Source: Escallonia rubra (lineage: Eukaryota; Streptophyta; Magnoliopsida; Escalloniales; Escalloniaceae). From it: DNA of 64,000 bases. The notes under the pieces are model-generated. The model was not told the DNA's origin. It was given only the letters and a program-made list of their open reading frames with translations, and ran no database searches. Shown here in pieces: positions 34,067-46,300 of this stretch; position 1 is the first letter of the stretch; each line of letters starts with the position of its first letter. Made by a program: the position numbers and the translations under genes. The stretch is from assembly GCA_033065855.1 (NCBI GenBank), contig JAVXUO010000253.1:682001-746000 (forward strand), given 5' to 3'.

Positions 34067-35212
34067 GCAGTCCTACCAACAAACCCAACTCAAACGAAGC
34101 TACAGAAACCAACAAAGAGCAGACAACCCCCATTTCTAACGCCAACAAGCACGCAAGCAGGAAAACATTACAAGCATACAAACTTATTGAACAATTCGTT
34201 AACCAACATATACAGATTCCAAAATTGCAAAATCAATACTGTAATTGAGCAAGCGTTCCAATATCAGTTCTCAATTTTCAATCAAAAAATGGGTAAAAGT
34301 AGCAAACGTTAAGTACCAGCAGTTTTGATTTTCATGGGGTTTCTCTTTTCATACTTAGCTAATTGAACAGCAAGGCATCAATGTATACGTAGAAACGCAA
34401 GGTGCAAGTTAATCTCTTTATATAGCGCAGAAAATGTGCTGCAGATATAACAAGTGAAAACCTGAAGGACTAATTAAAGCATATAGGTCGCACAAACAGG
34501 AAAGTAGCAAACGTTTAAGTACCAGCAGTATTAGGGGGAAGAGATAAAAGAGACCTGTCTTCGTCGGAAAGTGGCCGGCGACGTCGCCGGAAGTTGGATT
34601 TGGCGTTGCCGTGTCTTCACCGGAAATTGGACGGCGTGAGGAGCCGCTGCCGTTGTGTACAGTGAGCTTGAGGAGCCGCTGTCGCTGGTCGATGTGGCGT
34701 CGCCGTGGACGGCGTGAGGAGCCGCTGCCGCTGGTCGATGGACGGCGTGGTGCTGTGGAGAGAGAGAATGAATGGTGGTCGCGTCGCCGGAAGATCCAGG
34801 CTGCTGTGGCGGTGACGTCGGTGTCTATATCGCCGGGAATGTCGCCGGCGTAAGGAGATCCCGGCGTGGTGCTGTGGAGAGAGAGAGAGTTAATGGTGGT
34901 CGCGTCGCCGACAGATCCAGACTGCTGTGGCGGTGACGTCGCTGTCTAATCGCCAGGCATGTCGCCGGCGTAAGGAGATCCCGGCGTGGTGCTTGGTCGC
35001 CGGCGTAAGGAGAGAGAGAGAGTGCATGTTGGTTGGTGGCCGGCAGAGTAAATGAGGGGAGGGAGAGTAAATGAGGGGAAAAGCAGGGAATTAAAGGTGT
35101 GGGCCACGTGGCGTGATCTAGACCCTTCCCCCCTACCCACAAGGATCGGACGGCTGTGACAGGGTCACAGCACCACTGCTGTAACCCTAGCCACAGCAGT
35201 GGATCGGGATCC
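34067..35212 (-). repeat. MULE right terminal inverted repeat
   Basis: Reverse complement of 24008-25001, with about 150 bp of extra sequence at roughly 34345-34500. That segment is absent from the left TIR and is bounded by duplicated GTACCAGCAGT-type phrases. Open frames at 34611-34853 and 34825-35142 are TIR artefacts. The TIR edges and the outer TSD agree to the base. Confidence 0.9.
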
Positions 35213-35221
35213 CATATTCAC
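35213..35221. repeat. MULE target site duplication, right
   Basis: CATATTCAC, identical to 23999-24007. Confidence 0.95.
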
Positions 35222-36064
35222 TGCGTGCACACTGCTGTTCACACACACATATACACAGAACACACATCCCTTGGATTTTGTACACACACACACTGCTTAC
35301 ACCCTCACCAATCACACCCATACGCAGCCTCACAAAGTGGAACACACACTCACACACACACACACATGCGCACACAGCAGCACATCGACCATTGTGCTGC
35401 TTCCCCTTCCCCACTCACGCACACTGCACGCACAGCAGCAGGCCCTGCTGCTGCTCTCCCCCCTCCCCTTTGTCCCTTTCACGCACACACAAAGCACCAG
35501 CCCACTACTACTACTGCAGTCCCACGCACACAGACACAGCACCCCTACTGTGCACACACCACACCTCTCATACACGCAGGTCACACACAATTACACCAAT
35601 TTAAAAATTCAATAGAGAGAGGGGTCACCTTTTAGCTAGGGTTTGATTTCTTCTTCCATTTTTCTTTCTTCCCTTTCCTCTTTTCTTCTTCTTTTCCCCC
35701 TGTTTCCCCTGCCGAGCAATTACCCTGTTTCTCATTTTCTTCTCTGCTTTCTTTATCTTCTTCTTTTTTTCCCCCTCAGACATTTCTAAGCAGGAGGTGT
35801 CCATCCCTCCTAAACTCTTCCTTGCAACAAGACACCTCTTCTTTCCACTAATCACCATTTTTATAAAATTGCAATTTAGTCCCTCAACTTTTTCATAATT
35901 ACACTTTCACCCCACAACTTTTAGAAAATTGCATTTTGGCCCGAAAGCTAAACTAGCCTCTTATTTCCTTCTAATCACTCAATTATCAATAAAAATAATG
36001 CTATCGATAAAATTTACACCCTTAATTAATCTAACTCATAATTAGATTAAGTCAGGGTATTACA
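35222..36064 (-). mobile_element. Gypsy-type LTR-E, element-5' part
   Basis: Continues the CA-rich tract interrupted by the MULE. Then come a pyrimidine-rich stretch (35640-35830), AT-rich phrases of the AAAATTGCAATTTAGTCCC type also found in LTR-B near 14160, and the terminus ...GGGTATTACA, complement of the family start TGTAATACCC. The long frames full of His/Thr (35156-35635) come from the CA repeat. Confidence 0.75.
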
Positions 36065-36471
36065 CTGTCCACGGCTATAACAACAATAAAGCCCCTTTTA
36101 CAGTCCAAGTGCCACTGTGAAGGACTAGGTGTGTTTCATGGGCAAACTCAAAATGGAAGAGAAAAAGCTGAGGGACTTAGTTGACATGACCAAACCCCTA
36201 CAGTCGCCAATAACGGCGCACCAACTTATTGAGTCAAAGAACATTTATTGGTGAGAAGAGATTTGACTCTCTTCTCACCGCAAACAAACCCAGCAATGAA
36301 TGTTCTTTCTAGGCACGAGCAATGTTCACCAGATGGATTGGTACATTAATGAAACCCCCACATTGTGTAGGGACATTACTTGGGATGTTAGGTGGGAGAA
36401 TAAGGTAATTGGGTTCTTCATCAGAAGAGGAGGAACGCATGAGGTGGGATTGGAGGGAAGTTAGGATCCAT
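36065..36471 (-). pseudogene. LINE ORF1, 5' part (DUF4283-like)
   Basis: Minus strand, beginning at ATG 36471 with MDPNFPPIPPHAF. Later it reads LFLFHFEFAHETHLVLHSGTW (about 36160-36095), the typical first half of the DUF4283-like domain in plant L1 ORF1. The coding sense runs straight into the 21160 side once LTR-E is removed, which shows that LTR-E landed in ORF1. Stops and a frameshift are present (about 36423 and others). Confidence 0.75.
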
Positions 36472-36602
36472 GAAGTGGTTAAGGTTGTATTACAGACAAA
36501 TTGTGAACAAATTAGAGTTTAGTAGTAAAGAAGGAAGAAGAGAAATAGTAAAAGTAAAGACATATTAAAGGGTAAGAGTCGAAGGGATAGCTAACAGGGA
36601 TG
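36472..36602 (-). other. Probable LINE 5' untranslated region
   Basis: Short AG-rich DNA between the LINE ORF1 start and the MITE. The exact LINE 5' end is not visible. Confidence 0.4.
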
Positions 36603-36609
36603 TGGAAAA

Positions 36610-36813
36610 CGAGTTTTTGCCCTTAATAATATATTTTTAACACTTAATTATTTCTTTACCCCATTTTGAATCTTATTTACCAATCTACCCCGCTTTTGAA
36701 AATCGTTGTTCCAAACAGAGATTTCAAGCGAAAAAAATGTGGTTCCAAATCACGTCAAAATGGGATAAATAAGTAATTAAGTGTGAAAAATGGATTCTTA
36801 CGGGCAAAAACTC
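36610..36813. mobile_element. 204-bp MITE with long inverted repeats
   Basis: The outer sequence GAGTTTTTGCCC is matched by GGGCAAAAACTC at the other end. The inverted similarity extends for about 65 bp on each side, making the element almost one imperfect hairpin. TGGAAAA flanks it at 36603-36609 and 36814-36820, a 7-bp (possibly decayed 8-bp) duplication. There is no coding capacity. Confidence 0.75.
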
Positions 36814-36820
36814 TGGAAAA

Positions 36821-37301
36821 GCCGCCTCAAATCAATGCTAGGCGGTAGAGCTCTTGGAAGGTTGAATTGGAGTTGACCGGGGCAATCATTGTATATCCAT
36901 AGGGGAAAAGCGAAACTTTTAACTTAGAGATACTTTTTCCCTAAACACGGCAGAACGTTATAATAGTTTTTTCTAGTATTGTTACCACTTTGTGTTTTAT
37001 ATTCTACTTATTTCTCTTTCATTCTTTTGATTCTTACACCTCTAAATTTTGCATATTTTTTAAAGTTAAATTAAAGTGTAAGATATGTTATGATTTTTTG
37101 ACATTTGCAGGTCATATATAAGTCACGAGTTCGTATAAAATATCAATACAATTCTCGTGTTATATAGCACGTGGAGCTATATCTTCCATTAACAACTTCA
37201 GTTTACGCGGACAGTTCATTCACCGCAAGGTCCACGGCAGACCAATTCAAGTTTCTGAAATTGGAACTCTCCAACTCAAAATCAACCTCCAGATCACTTC
37301 C
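36821..37301 (+). promoter_or_regulatory. Glutathione peroxidase promoter and 5' UTR region
   Basis: AT-rich DNA upstream of the start codon. A G-box/ABRE-type CACGTGG lies at 37168-37174 with TATATA just before it (37161). CACGTGG cores bind bZIP/bHLH factors and would fit stress or ABA control, but this is inferred from a 7-bp motif. The transcription start is not visible. Confidence 0.4.
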
Positions 37302-40300
37302 ATGGCTTTTTCCTTGAATTTTTCTCCACCTATCACTCAAGCTAAACTAAACTTAAAACCTATCCTCTCATGGGTTCCTTCTCCTTGCATGGCTTTCCAC
37401 TCTTCATCCAACAAGAACCTTTTTGGTTCCTCTAGCTCACACTTTTGCCAACATGGGTTCTCACTTCAATCATCTTATTTCTCCGGGGTTTCGAGAATTG
37501 ATACCCAATCTCCTGGTACTATTAAAGCAAGAGCCGCCACGGACAAAACTATTCATGATTTCACTGTCAAGGTATATTTGCAAATGATAACACTGGATTT
37601 ATTTATCTTTTTTTGTTGTGTGTTTATTTCGGGGTCCTAAATGTTTGATATGAACGTTCCTGTGTAACATGATTGCTAAAATGTACTACCCACCGTGAAT
37701 GTCTTTTGTGAGGCCTTAGTGTCTGCCGGCCTTATTTGGGATCACAAAGAACTCCGGTTTCTCAGCCGTTTGACCAATCTCAAAGGCTGTCGTAATTTTG
37801 GATAATTTTATTTCAGTAAGACCACAAGGAACCGCTACCTAATTCTCAAGGAACGTTTTTGGGCAATGCTTAACTCCTTTGATGTAATATAAATCGAGTA
37901 GTCCTTTTGGTGCTCCCTATGGGCCAGTTTGGTTCACAGTTTGAATCATTAGGTCACTGTAATCGCAAGGGTAACCTTAACCATAATCGTAATCAGCATG
38001 TTCAGTTCACCATGGAGGATTCACCCACATTGTAATCACAGTTTCGCTAGAGTGTTTGGTTTAATGAATGAATGCTGCTATGCAATGATAAAGTATGAGC
38101 ATGACTACAGTGTTTCCCCGTAAGCGCCTTACTTATATTTGTTGTACTGTTATGGCCGTTTCATTGCAATGGCCTTTGAACTTGTATTCTTTTCTGTTTG
38201 GCACAATATTTTGATTCTTTTACAGCCAGTAAAGTGAATACTAATTTTTTATTATGCAATTCGTTCAATTGTTTGCTTTGCATATACATGTGTGTGTATG
38301 CGCGCGCGTCTATGTATCTGTGGGAGAGGGTGGGTGCGTGTCTGTGTTAAGAATGTCAATATGGTCTAAAGCTGATGATATTATGAGAAGGTAGAGGGAA
38401 ATAATTTGGTAGCATCTCCTAATATTTTTAATATTGGATTTGATTCTAAAGATAGTTAAAGATACATGCTATGAAGCACTTTTGTGGCACTTTGGGTGAA
38501 GCACCAAAACTACAGGTGCGCGTCGGGTACTCTTGCTGCAGGTGTGCGTGTCCAAAATTGAAAATTCATACTATTAATTCCTTGAATTTCGGGTGCGGTG
38601 GGACACGGCCTAGAAACACACCCCACACATCCGATACTTCAGGTTCATAGTCGAATCTTAAAACCCAAAATAAGATGGCGTATTAGGGTTTTTCGACAGA
38701 GAGGAGACCAGAGAGGAAAAGAGAAAGATACATGAAGAAGAAGAAGAAGTAGTCATTGGCAACCCAAGGCGGCGGCGGCATACCGAGACCCAAGGGGGCA
38801 GCTGCGCGCACCGTCTGGTAGTAGCACCTAGTATTCTAGAGAAGAAGGAGACACCTATCATGGCTTTTGATGTTATCTATGGCTTTTAATATTTTTGGTC
38901 CATATAGGTAAGATATAGTAAATGGCTCACTTTTGACAGCTGTATCCAACGAATTGCTATTCTATTTAAGTATTTGCTTATTGATTTATTACTTAAAATA
39001 GCCTAATACTTCAAAGAAGTAACAGTAATACCACATATATACTTTATTATATTCAGCTATTCGATTTCAATATTTACGAAACAACCCATTAAACTTTACA
39101 AACTCTCCCTGATTTGATTTGAAACTTCAATATTTATGAAAAAACCCATTTAACTTCGCAAATTCTCACTACTTTGGTTGGAAATATTAATAATTTTTTC
39201 ACATATATATAATACTGATATTATATCGTCTGCCTTATCCCTGATGCACCCATCTCCTACAATCTTTAGCAATGAAGTATCTGCTTATCCGCACCTGTGT
39301 CGTGTCGTATCCACACTGGCACTGGAGCCCTTGCTTCCAAGGATAGGGTAAATAGGAGTTATTCAACATTACGTTCATTATGGTGTTAGGGGTAAACTAA
39401 AAAGAACACCTCCGGGTGGTGGGATGGAAAAGCCCCCTTAGGCGTGTCTGGGATTACGCCGTAATGGCCATTACGGGCTAAACGGTGAACCAAACGCATA
39501 ATTTTCTCGATTACTGTAATGATTACGACTGCAATGACCTCTAAATAGTGAACCAAAGGGTCCCCAAGTGGCTAATGGGCAATTCTGCATGTGATTAACC
39601 TGGGGTCATGCAGCTCTGCAGGGAGTGCCATGGCCATTTAGGCAGTGCCCTATAGTTAGGTTTGGAACTAAATGTATACCGAAAAGGGTATTTAGGCTGC
39701 TGAAAATAAATTCCAGAAAAGGTCTTCCAATATTTAGTAGGGTTTTCCTTACTTTTTTAATCATCAAGAATGCTTGGTTTTTGGTTTACCTTTTGTCAGA
39801 ATGGTAAGGACAAGGACAGGGTGATTGAAGATCAGTTCCACAAGAGAACTATCTCAAGATTTGCTATGGGTAGGGCAGGCGTGGAGGGGGATGTCAGAAC
39901 TCTGTCAGTCTGATACTTTTCTTACTAGACTAGATATTCTCCGAATGTGGATCCTTAATTGTCCTCTTTTCATATTGGTCTTACAGGTCAATATGTTATT
40001 CTCTCTTATCATATTCAACATTGTTGAAAAGAACATGCATTGCAAGAGACTTGGTAATGCAACTAAAGAATACAGAGCTCAGAACTACTCCATGATAAAT
40101 TTCGGGTTAGATGCTAGGTTCTGTTTGATTGGTACCAGTAAAGTTGACATTCATAGTGTAACTATAATGCAGAACCAAGAAAATCTCATCAAGTTTTTTT
40201 TATTAGTTTGCTTTTTCTTTTCTTTACATTCAAGTGCTGACTATATTCTCTTAATTTTTATTGTGAATTGGTACATTAGGTAGGGATTAGTTGCATGCTC

Positions 40301-43300
40301 AAATTTACTGTATATGATGAGGTTTTGTTATTTTATTTTCTGAGGTGTGAAACTATAAACATATATGATTGCAAATTCAGGGGCTTCCGACTGGAAATTT
40401 AGTTTCATGTTCTTATTCTCTTTTCATAAGTTATTCGTCTAGAAATGGACAATGATATTCTATTAACATTTCTGGTTGTTTGATACAGGATATTGATGGG
40501 AAGGATATTTCTCTCAACACCTTCAAGGGAAAGGTTCTACTGATTGTCAACGTTGCTTCAAGATGGTATTTCTGCGATATGATTATTTCCTGCAAGTAAT
40601 TTTGCAATATTAAACTGAGGCTACACGTTTTGATTTTATATCTAGTACCTAAAAATGCTTTCTATGTTTTTTTAACAAAATTTAGCAATCCATAATATTC
40701 GCAATCTAATCCTGACCTTTGGCTTTGATTTAGTGGTTTGACGACATCAAACTACTCAGAACTCTCTCACGTCTATGAAAAGTACAAAACTCAAGGTGAG
40801 CTGGATTTTACATAAGGATCGGGGTCATTTAATCTTTGAATTTATCCTTAAAGCCTCTTGCCTTGTGTTTGAAACTAAGAGTTAATATCTTAAAAGTGTC
40901 AAGTAGTTTTCCCGTAGAAAATTTCTTTGGACTTACCATGGTGCTAAGTATTTAATATGCATTACTTCCCAAATTGCAACTCAAATTAGGCCAAGTTTGC
41001 TGCTTAGAGGAACTGTGATGTATGTTTGATGCACTTGCGACATACATTTTTGGATACTGATGTTCCTGGATCAAAAAGTGGATTCTCAGGTGGCAGACAT
41101 GCGTTAATGGTTATTTGCAAGTTTTAGATGCAATCATAAGATTTTTTAATGCAATCATAAGATTGTTAATGTGGTTACGTATCTGTTAGGAGCATGATGA
41201 GAGTGCAGTATCCAACATCTCTAATTAGTATTTACATCTCAAGCTTGATGGAACATTCCATCAGTAGAAAAAGATTTCGTTATTCTTGCTTCCATACTGA
41301 ATGCTCCTGTCATTGGTTGCTACAAAAGATCGCATATGGAAGAATCCACTTTTGAAAGGTAATGCCAGTTCACAGTCCATCTCTCTGGTGCATTGTGCAC
41401 TGCACTCATTACTTTTGTTGAGGTTTCTGTACAGGTTCGTGATCTCCTGATAACATAGAAGACTTTCATCTCCCTTACTCATGATACTCGTACAGGAAAG
41501 TTAAAACCTTTTAAAAATGCTGGATCATGGCTACATATTTTGCGTAGAATATCACTTGCAGAATTTTTTTTCCTTTCAACTAAGCACAGTTAGATCCAAT
41601 TTTGTTGTCATACATAGGAGCGAAAGTGAGAAATGGTTCATGGAAGGTTCCATACAAAAAACCGACATCTATATGGAATATTGTGGATATGAAATTTTTG
41701 CCTCGGACGATCTTCAGTTCTACCTATGCCTTCCACATTAACTGAATAGCATATGTTAACTCGATCATGCAATGGGCCACATAAAATCTTCTTTCTGAAA
41801 ATGTGTCATCCTTACTTCATTCTTCTGTCATCTAAGGGCCTTTGCCAGCTAGTTTCACATAAAAAACAAGATAACCGTGCAAATGTGTATGACTTAGTAT
41901 CTGACCCTTTAACTATTGGCTGTTGCCTATTAGCTTTCTCCTTCAGTATCTTGCCTATAGCTTTGTATTGCGTCTTCATTTTGTGTGGTAGTTTTACGAT
42001 AATGCTGCACTTATTGAGCTGGTAGTTGTTGCTTGACGTGATTGCAGCCTGTATGTGCAGAGTCGGAATTGACTCGGTTTTCATTCCGTTTTGCTGTTTT
42101 GCTTGTAATCGGTCTTGATTTACTTGACCAAATGGGCGATGATATAGTAACTCACAATAGCTTATTAAAAAGAAATTCTTTCATCTCACTTTCATTTGCC
42201 TGGGAGCTTTCGCATCTTCGTCTTGCATCCACAAGCTAAAAGTTAGGGAGATTTTCCAGTAAAGATATCCCAAGCCTGCTATTCCGATTAGTGCTGGCTC
42301 TCCGTTTTTTCTATTTTAGTAAAGTGCAAGCCTTCCAGGGTGAGAGGCCAAACAACACCACTCATTTTGATAACGAGGTAATTCACGTCGGCCTTTCCCT
42401 GTTAATGATAAGAAAGAAAGTTTGGTATTCCTTAGCGCTCTAGGCTAACTCTTCACGTATTTAAATTCTACAACAAATAATAGCTAGTTTATTCATACCA
42501 GTACCGATTCTCATATTCCGCCAGTGGTTCATAGTCCTTTGCTTCTTTTCCCTTTTACCTTCTCTTTCTGGGTTTGGGATTTTGCGGAGGGGAGAAAAGG
42601 GGGGAGGGGGTGGGAGCTGGATGGGGGTTTCTCTGTTTCTATGCTTTCGCTCGAAACTTTTTCTGGATAGAGGTAGGTTGTTCTTTGCTGGATATTTTCC
42701 TCATTAAACAAACATGTGATCTCACACCTACACATATGTAAGATTTTTTTCCACCAGTGTCTTAACAAGAAAATCGTGGAAATGAACTTCTGACAACTCA
42801 ACTCAACATTGTGTTGTGTTCTGGTTGGGATCTGCTAGATGAATTTTCTTATGCCATTTGGTTCCATCTGGCCACTTTAAGCCAGGAGCATATTATTCTT
42901 TGATATTCCATCCTTGTTAATTTTGGTCTCCCGTTCACCTTGGCGTTATTGTTTGTAGACTTCTTTTACACTTCTGTCGTCTGCCAAATGCTCATTACCT
43001 GTGAAGCAATGGTGCGGCACTTGGGGTGAAGCACCAGCACCGGGTACGCGTTGGGTGCCGGTGCGGCTCGGGTGTGTGTCAGGTGCATGTCCGGTTTTAT
43101 TGATTTATTTTTTTAATTTCTTAAATACCGGGTGCGGTTTGGGTGTGTATCTAACCTGTGACCACCAGTGACTCCAGCGACCACCGGCAAGGAATCTGAG
43201 AGGAGAGAGGAGAGAGGAGACGGGAGAGGAGAAGAAGAAGAAGAAGCAGAAGAAGAAGGAGAAGATCTCACCGCCGAACCAAATGTGGAGCTGCGGCGTG

Positions 43301-46300
43301 CGGCGGTGCGGCATGTGACGCTGTGACTGGAAGAAGAACATTAGAAACCATGTATACCGATGTTATCGATGTGGCTGGAAGTTATTAGATAATGGTTGAC
43401 TTTTGACTTTTGCCATTTCATTTTTGTACCCACTTATTAACTTATTAGTTAAATCAGCCCCAATACTTCAAAGAAATAAAAGTAGTACACATACAAACTT
43501 CATTGTGTTCAGTTATACAATTTTAATATTTACAAAACAGCCCAAACTTAACGAACTATCACTAATTTGGTTGAAAACTTCAAAATTCAAGAAGCAACCC
43601 ATTAAACTTAACAAACTCTCACTACTCTAGTTGGAATATTTATGTTTTCTTCATAAATCTAATACATATTAAGATTCAAATTGTTTAGAAATTCAATACT
43701 AATTGTATATGGTTAAAAAAATATTTATAAAATTTGCTGTATCTCCGCCGCACCCGTATCCTAAAATTTTAAAAAATGCCATATCCGCGTATCCGCAGCC
43801 ATGTCGTATCCGCACCCGCACCCGTGTCTGTGCTTCATAGCTCATTATGTTTCCATACTTTTTTCTCACACACTCACTATAGTATGTTTTGTTGATTGTT
43901 AACAGGCTGTATGGTTTATGGTTCTCTGAGCTTTTCGGGTGGTTGATTGTACAACCCATCTTGTGTAGTAGGCGCATATTACATCATACTATATGATGCT
44001 GCTGGTCTCGGGTGGTCGGTCAACTATATATATTCAGTAGCCTTGTGTGCTGATACTGATTTAATAAGTGGATATCATTTCTGGGAATGTTCAATCTTTT
44101 GAAGAGGTTGATGAAGAGTATCTAAATCTGACGGTCTGGATTAATTTATCTAGAGTCTGCATACTTGGTTTACATATGCTATATCCTATTACCACACCAA
44201 ACAAGTTGCATGACTTTGACATGCTCATGAGTAGTCATAGGATGTAGCATTTGTGATGAGCTAGTTCACAGTCATGAAGGTAGTTAAGCTTAATTGTTAT
44301 TTCTTGGACAGCTAAATATAAGATACCTAACTAGTGATAATCTGCTAAGCATGGAACAAGCTAGATATACTAAAGTATGCTGAGCTGATTGTTACGAGTC
44401 TTTTCTAAAACTTGAAATGTATTTTTGGGCAAGCATGTATTTGGGTGAAAAATGGGGCAATCAAACATCAGAGATCGTAAAAATAGGTTGGATTTATCAA
44501 GTCTAATCACCTAATGCAACCTTCTTGCAGGGTTTGAAATTCTAGCTTTTCCTTGCAATCAGTTTGGGGGGCAAGAGCCCGGATCAAATCCAGAGATTAA
44601 GCAGTTTGCTTGTACAAGATTCAAAGCAGAATTCCCCATTTTTGACAAGGTGTTTTGGGCTACCTATCTACCATGTAGCACATTCTATCATATAGATGGC
44701 AAGTGTAAAGCTTTTCTCATAACAGGTTGACGTGAATGGACCAAGTACTGCTCCCGTTTACCAGTTTCTGAAGTCAAGTGCTGGAGGTTTTTTGGGCGAT
44801 TTGATCAAGTGGAACTTTGAAAAGTTCCTGGTGGACAAACATGGAAAGGTTGTTGAAAGATACCCACCGACAACATCACCGTTTCAAATAGAGGTACTCT
44901 CCTCCACCCTCTATCAAGAATCTCTTAGTTTCTTGAATCAGATTCTTTGTATGCAAATAGAATTTAGGGAAGGTTGTAGGTCCTCAGTGGCACGGGAGCA
45001 TGGGTGGGAGCAGGAGCCAGTTTGAGGTTCCGGAGGGGGACCGTCACTTTATAGTGACTTTTGGAGCGGGAGCGGGGATAAGATTAGGGAGCGAGTTCCG
45101 TGGTGGCAGCGTGATTAGGCTTGAAGAATTCTGCAACCAAGTGTAGGTCATGTGGAAGATGTGCCAATCATTTCTATGTACTTTAATAGATAGTTTCTGG
45201 CACTAAATAAGGGTTAAAACCCTAAACCCTAAATTTACATGTCTAGATGAAACAATATGTAAGCGTCTCAGAGAAGTCGTGGAAGCTACTCTACAGCCAT
45301 GCACCTGATCTATAATCAGTAACAAAGTAACTTTTCTTTTCAGGCACCTGGCGTAGATGATTGGACCATCCTGGTGTATGTATGTAGATCTCGAGTCATT
45401 TAGATTTTAGTTGTAATATTTAATTTTGTTAGAGCGAGTACTTTTTTGTTGAGACATCGACTTTGCTAGCTCTTATATGAGCTTGAAAGAGAACAGTACA
45501 TACGGTTTCTTTAGTGGGGGCTTTGTCTCTGTGTGTGTGGTGTAGGGGGGAGGCTGGGGGGTAGACACAACAAACCCCATTAGAGCCCGAAATGGAGTAC
45601 TTCGAAGAAATTTAAAATCACCTCAAAGGTCACAAGAATTTTTACGCCAATTGTCTACAAAGGCAAATGGCTTTGTGATTCTAGTAGCTCATTCCATGTA
45701 GCACATTGGTGTTGAGATGGATTTGGCCTAGCTTCTTAATGCCTCTGTTTGTTAAGGAGTCAATTGCTCTAAAAGCTTGAGCAGTCAATAGATTGGCCCA
45801 ACATGCGTATCATGTTGTAACACCTCCCTCATGAGCAAGCTCCTTACTGAATGCGGAGAAACAAATTAAGATGCATTAGTCCCAAGAAGTGTAATCCAAA
45901 ACTAAGTCATCCATTCATAGTGCCAAACCAAGTGCTGATTTGGATGCAATGCGCGGGCGTGAATGTGTCAATTTTGGATAAGTTGTGAGTGGTTGCGCCT
46001 GAAGTATGTTTATTTATTCTGATATATTATTTCACACGCACATATATGAAATATATGTTTCTCTGAAATAGGTTGCAAGGGATAGCAGGTTTGATGAGTA
46101 CTTGGTACATATGCTCATTAAATGATTGAAAACGAACAAACATTGGTCTTGTCACCAATGGGCTATCTATTGTTGATAGTGTCCATGCTCCATAATCCGC
46201 AAGATACTGCTTCAAATCTTCCCTCTCTAGTTTTTTTTTGGTTAAAAAAGGCCACAAATACTGATGATTAAAGCATAAGCATAGAATGAAAGTGTCACAC

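Larger units (their letters stand above)
24008..35212 (-). mobile_element. FAR1-type Mutator-like element (MULE) with TIRs of about 1 kb and captured host exons
   Basis: Both ends read GGATCCCGATCC inward, followed by long near-identical inverted repeats (24008-25001 and 34067-35212). Perfect 9-bp duplications CATATTCAC lie outside. It contains a FAR1/FRS-type transposase gene on the minus strand (27629-30280), sulfate-transporter exons on the plus strand (26886-27190) and a DEAD-box helicase exon on the minus strand (26395-26504). A later solo LTR (31070-33912 plus its 5-bp TSD copy) splits the transposase-proximal right side. Without it the MULE is about 8.36 kb. The element inserted into the CA-rich part of LTR-E. 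FAR1-type MULEs (for example maize Jittery) move by a DDE transposase acting on the TIRs. Confidence 0.92.

Noticed and set aside
34611..34853. Arg-rich frames in the MULE TIRs (also 24373-24615)
   Set aside because: Identical frames occur in both inverted copies and follow the GC-rich TIR composition. No start context or homology.
35156..35635. 159-codon frame and overlapping long frames
   Set aside because: CA-repeat artefacts in LTR-E and the MULE edge. Several frames are open at once, which is typical of simple repeats.
45217..45234. Interstitial telomeric repeat
   Set aside because: Only two CCCTAAA units in an intron. Such short telo-boxes are common and do not show a telomere-derived insertion.
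45345..45400. Possible alternative last exon of GPX after TTTTCAG
   Set aside because: The sequence after the acceptor does not encode the conserved GPX C-terminus, while 46986-47015 does, in phase.
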